Positions 34,317-35,479 of a stretch of DNA of 35,479 nucleotides are shown here, one piece after another; within the stretch, counting starts at the first letter, position 1, and the number at the start of each line of letters is the position of its first letter. The translations under genes were made by a program, and so were the position numbers. The DNA is taken from positions 1 to 35,479 of the forward strand of contig CAMATD010000022.1 of NCBI GenBank assembly GCA_945860785.1, written 5' to 3'. A model generated the notes under the pieces. That model did not search any database, was not told where the DNA came from, and saw only the letters and a list, made by a program, of their open reading frames with translations. This DNA comes from Variovorax sp. YR752. GTDB lineage: Bacteria > Pseudomonadota > Gammaproteobacteria > Burkholderiales > Burkholderiaceae_C.

Positions 34317-35303
34317 TTACTTGCTGGCCGGCGGAACGGGCGTGACAGGCGTCAGCGCACTCTTGCCGCCGAACCAGGCGATGAGGTTGTCGGCCGCGAG
34401 GTCGGCCATGGCGCGGCGTGTGGGCACGGTCGCGCTCGCGATGTGCGGCGTCAGCACCACGTTGGGCACGGTCAGCAGATCGGGATGGACCTTGGGCTCG
34501 CCCTCGAACACGTCGAGGCCCGCCGCCGAGATGCGCTTCTCGCGCAGCGCCACGGCCAGCGCCGCGTCGTCGACGATGCCGCCGCGCGCGATGTTCACCA
34601 GCGTGGCCGTCGGCTTCATCAGCGCGATTTCTGCAGCACCGATGGTGTGGTGCGAAGCCGGCGAGTAAGGCACCACCAGCACCACGTGGTCTGCCGTCTT
34701 GAGCAGTTCTTCCTTGCTCACGTAACTGGCCTTGCATTCGGCTTCGAGCGTCGCATCGAGGCGCGAGCGGTTGTGATAGATCACCTTCATGCCGAAGCCG
34801 TGCGCGCCGCACTTGGCAATGCCCTGCCCGATGCGGCCCATGCCGATGATGCCGAGCGTCGAGCCGTGGATGTCGGAACCCGCGAACATGTCGTAGCTCC
34901 ACTTCTCCCACTTGCCTGCGCGCAGGAAGTGTTCGCTCTCGGTGATGCGGCGTGCCGTGGCCATCAACAGCGCGAAGCCGAAGTCGGCCGTGGTCTCGGT
35001 CAGCACGTCGGGCGCGTTGGTGCCGAGCACGCCGTGCGCGGCCATCGCGTCGACGTCGAAGTTGTTGTAGCCGACGGCCATGTTGGCGCAGATCTTCAGG
35101 TCGGGGCAGGCGTCGAGCAACGCGGTGTCGATGCGCTCGCTGCCGGTGGTGAAGGCGCCCTGCTTGCCTTGGAGCCTGGCAATGAGCTGCTCTTTGCTCC
35201 AGCTCTCGTCGGACTGGTTCGACTCGACCTCGAAATGCTGCGAGAGGCGTTCGATGGTTTCGGGAAAGATCGCGCGTGCGACCAGGATCTTGGGCTTGCT
35301 CAT
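34317..35303 (-). CDS. D-isomer-specific 2-hydroxyacid dehydrogenase (glyoxylate/hydroxypyruvate reductase type)
   Basis: A 328-aa NAD(P)-dependent reductase of 2-keto acids. It has the split catalytic domain and an internal Rossmann domain with GIIGMGRIGQGIAK. The catalytic set is present: Arg in NIARGGIVDD, Glu in DVFEGEPKVHPDLL, and His in LTPHIASAT. Similar to GyaR/GhrB, which reduce glyoxylate to glycolate and hydroxypyruvate to glycerate; the exact substrate is an inference. ATG 35303 opens the family N-terminus (MSKPKILVARAIFPETIERL). It sits 11 bp after the transporter stop and 21 bp before rmuC. Confidence 0.94.
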   Translation of the reverse strand: MSKPKILVARAIFPETIERLSQHFEVESNQSDESWSKEQLIARLQGKQGAFTTGSERIDTALLDACPDLKICANMAVGYNNFDVDAMAAHGVLGTNAPDVLTETTADFGFALLMATARRITESEHFLRAGKWEKWSYDMFAGSDIHGSTLGIIGMGRIGQGIAKCGAHGFGMKVIYHNRSRLDATLEAECKASYVSKEELLKTADHVVLVVPYSPASHHTIGAAEIALMKPTATLVNIARGGIVDDAALAVALREKRISAAGLDVFEGEPKVHPDLLTVPNVVLTPHIASATVPTRRAMADLAADNLIAWFGGKSALTPVTPVPPASK

Positions 35304-35314
35304 GATGTGTGCAC

Positions 35315-35479
35315 TCAGCGGAAGAAGATGAAGGTGGAGATGATGAACAGCGGAACCAGGATGGCCACCGACCATGCCATGTAGCCGAAGAAGCTAGGCA
35401 TGCGCACGCCTCGGCTCTCGGCAATGGCCTTGACCATGAGGTTGGGCGCGTTGCCGATGTAGGTGTTGGCGCCCATGAA
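35315..35479 (-). CDS. C-terminal end of an ion/anion transporter (partial)
   Basis: The last 54 codons of a membrane protein whose N-terminal part lies beyond the window. [20 protein letters not shown] and the closing membrane segment ([20 protein letters not shown]) fit the last repeat of an ArsB/NhaD/SLC13-type permease, possibly a sodium:proton antiporter. The family is assigned from one motif only. The stop is 11 bp before the hydroxyacid dehydrogenase start, so they are likely in one operon. Confidence 0.7.
   Translation of the reverse strand, partial: FMGANTYIGNAPNLMVKAIAESRGVRMPSFFGYMAWSVAILVPLFIISTFIFFR

Overview
The window looks like a chromosomal segment of a high-GC betaproteobacterium of the order Burkholderiales, family Comamonadaceae, most like Variovorax. 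This rests on protein character, on the arginine-type elongation factor P with its partner EarP, on the surE-pcm-nlpD-rpoS order, and on beta-type H-NS and HU proteins. No searches were run, so the genus is an inference. Nearly all the sequence is coding. There is no phage, insertion sequence, CRISPR array or rRNA.

Layout. 1-3014: an iron/heme block with tonB-exbB-exbD, a Fur box, a small hemP (apparently frameshifted) and a convergent HbpS/GlcG-type heme-binding protein. 3179-8926: a Bax1-inhibitor-like membrane protein, then on the minus strand surE-pcm-nlpD-rpoS followed by rlmD. 9054-13065: a quinone-oxidoreductase-like gene, an H-NS protein, tRNA-His, a PEBP/YbhB protein, a GlsB-type membrane protein, a small GIY-YIG-like protein and a histidine phosphatase. 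13168-15538: ppiD, tRNA-Val and an HU gene, all minus strand. 15772-18802: a tartrate-dehydrogenase-like gene coupled to a haloacetate-dehalogenase-like hydrolase, divergent from a LysR regulator with a palindromic operator candidate. 18819-22315: a DMT permease, pgsA and uvrC. 22463-26018: a lipoprotein gamma-glutamyltransferase convergent with a secreted M20 peptidase. 26108-28892: earP, efp and a LOG-family protein. 28904-31664: a DHA2 efflux pump, an unknown protein and a TetR regulator, with a perfect operator palindrome at the pump promoter. 31767-35479: a probable operon running leftward from the 3' end of a transporter through a 2-hydroxyacid dehydrogenase and rmuC to an MFS permease.

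Five genes (hemP, pcm, the oxidoreductase, the DMT permease and the second MFS permease) each need exactly one base added or removed to give a normal full-length protein. So many single-base lesions in otherwise well-kept genes point to residual sequencing or assembly errors more than to gene decay. The reading frames are reported as interrupted.

No clearly new multi-gene system was found. The most interesting loci are the dehalogenase/tartrate-dehydrogenase/LysR cluster, the TetR-operator efflux operon with its unknown middle gene, and the Fur-controlled hemP.
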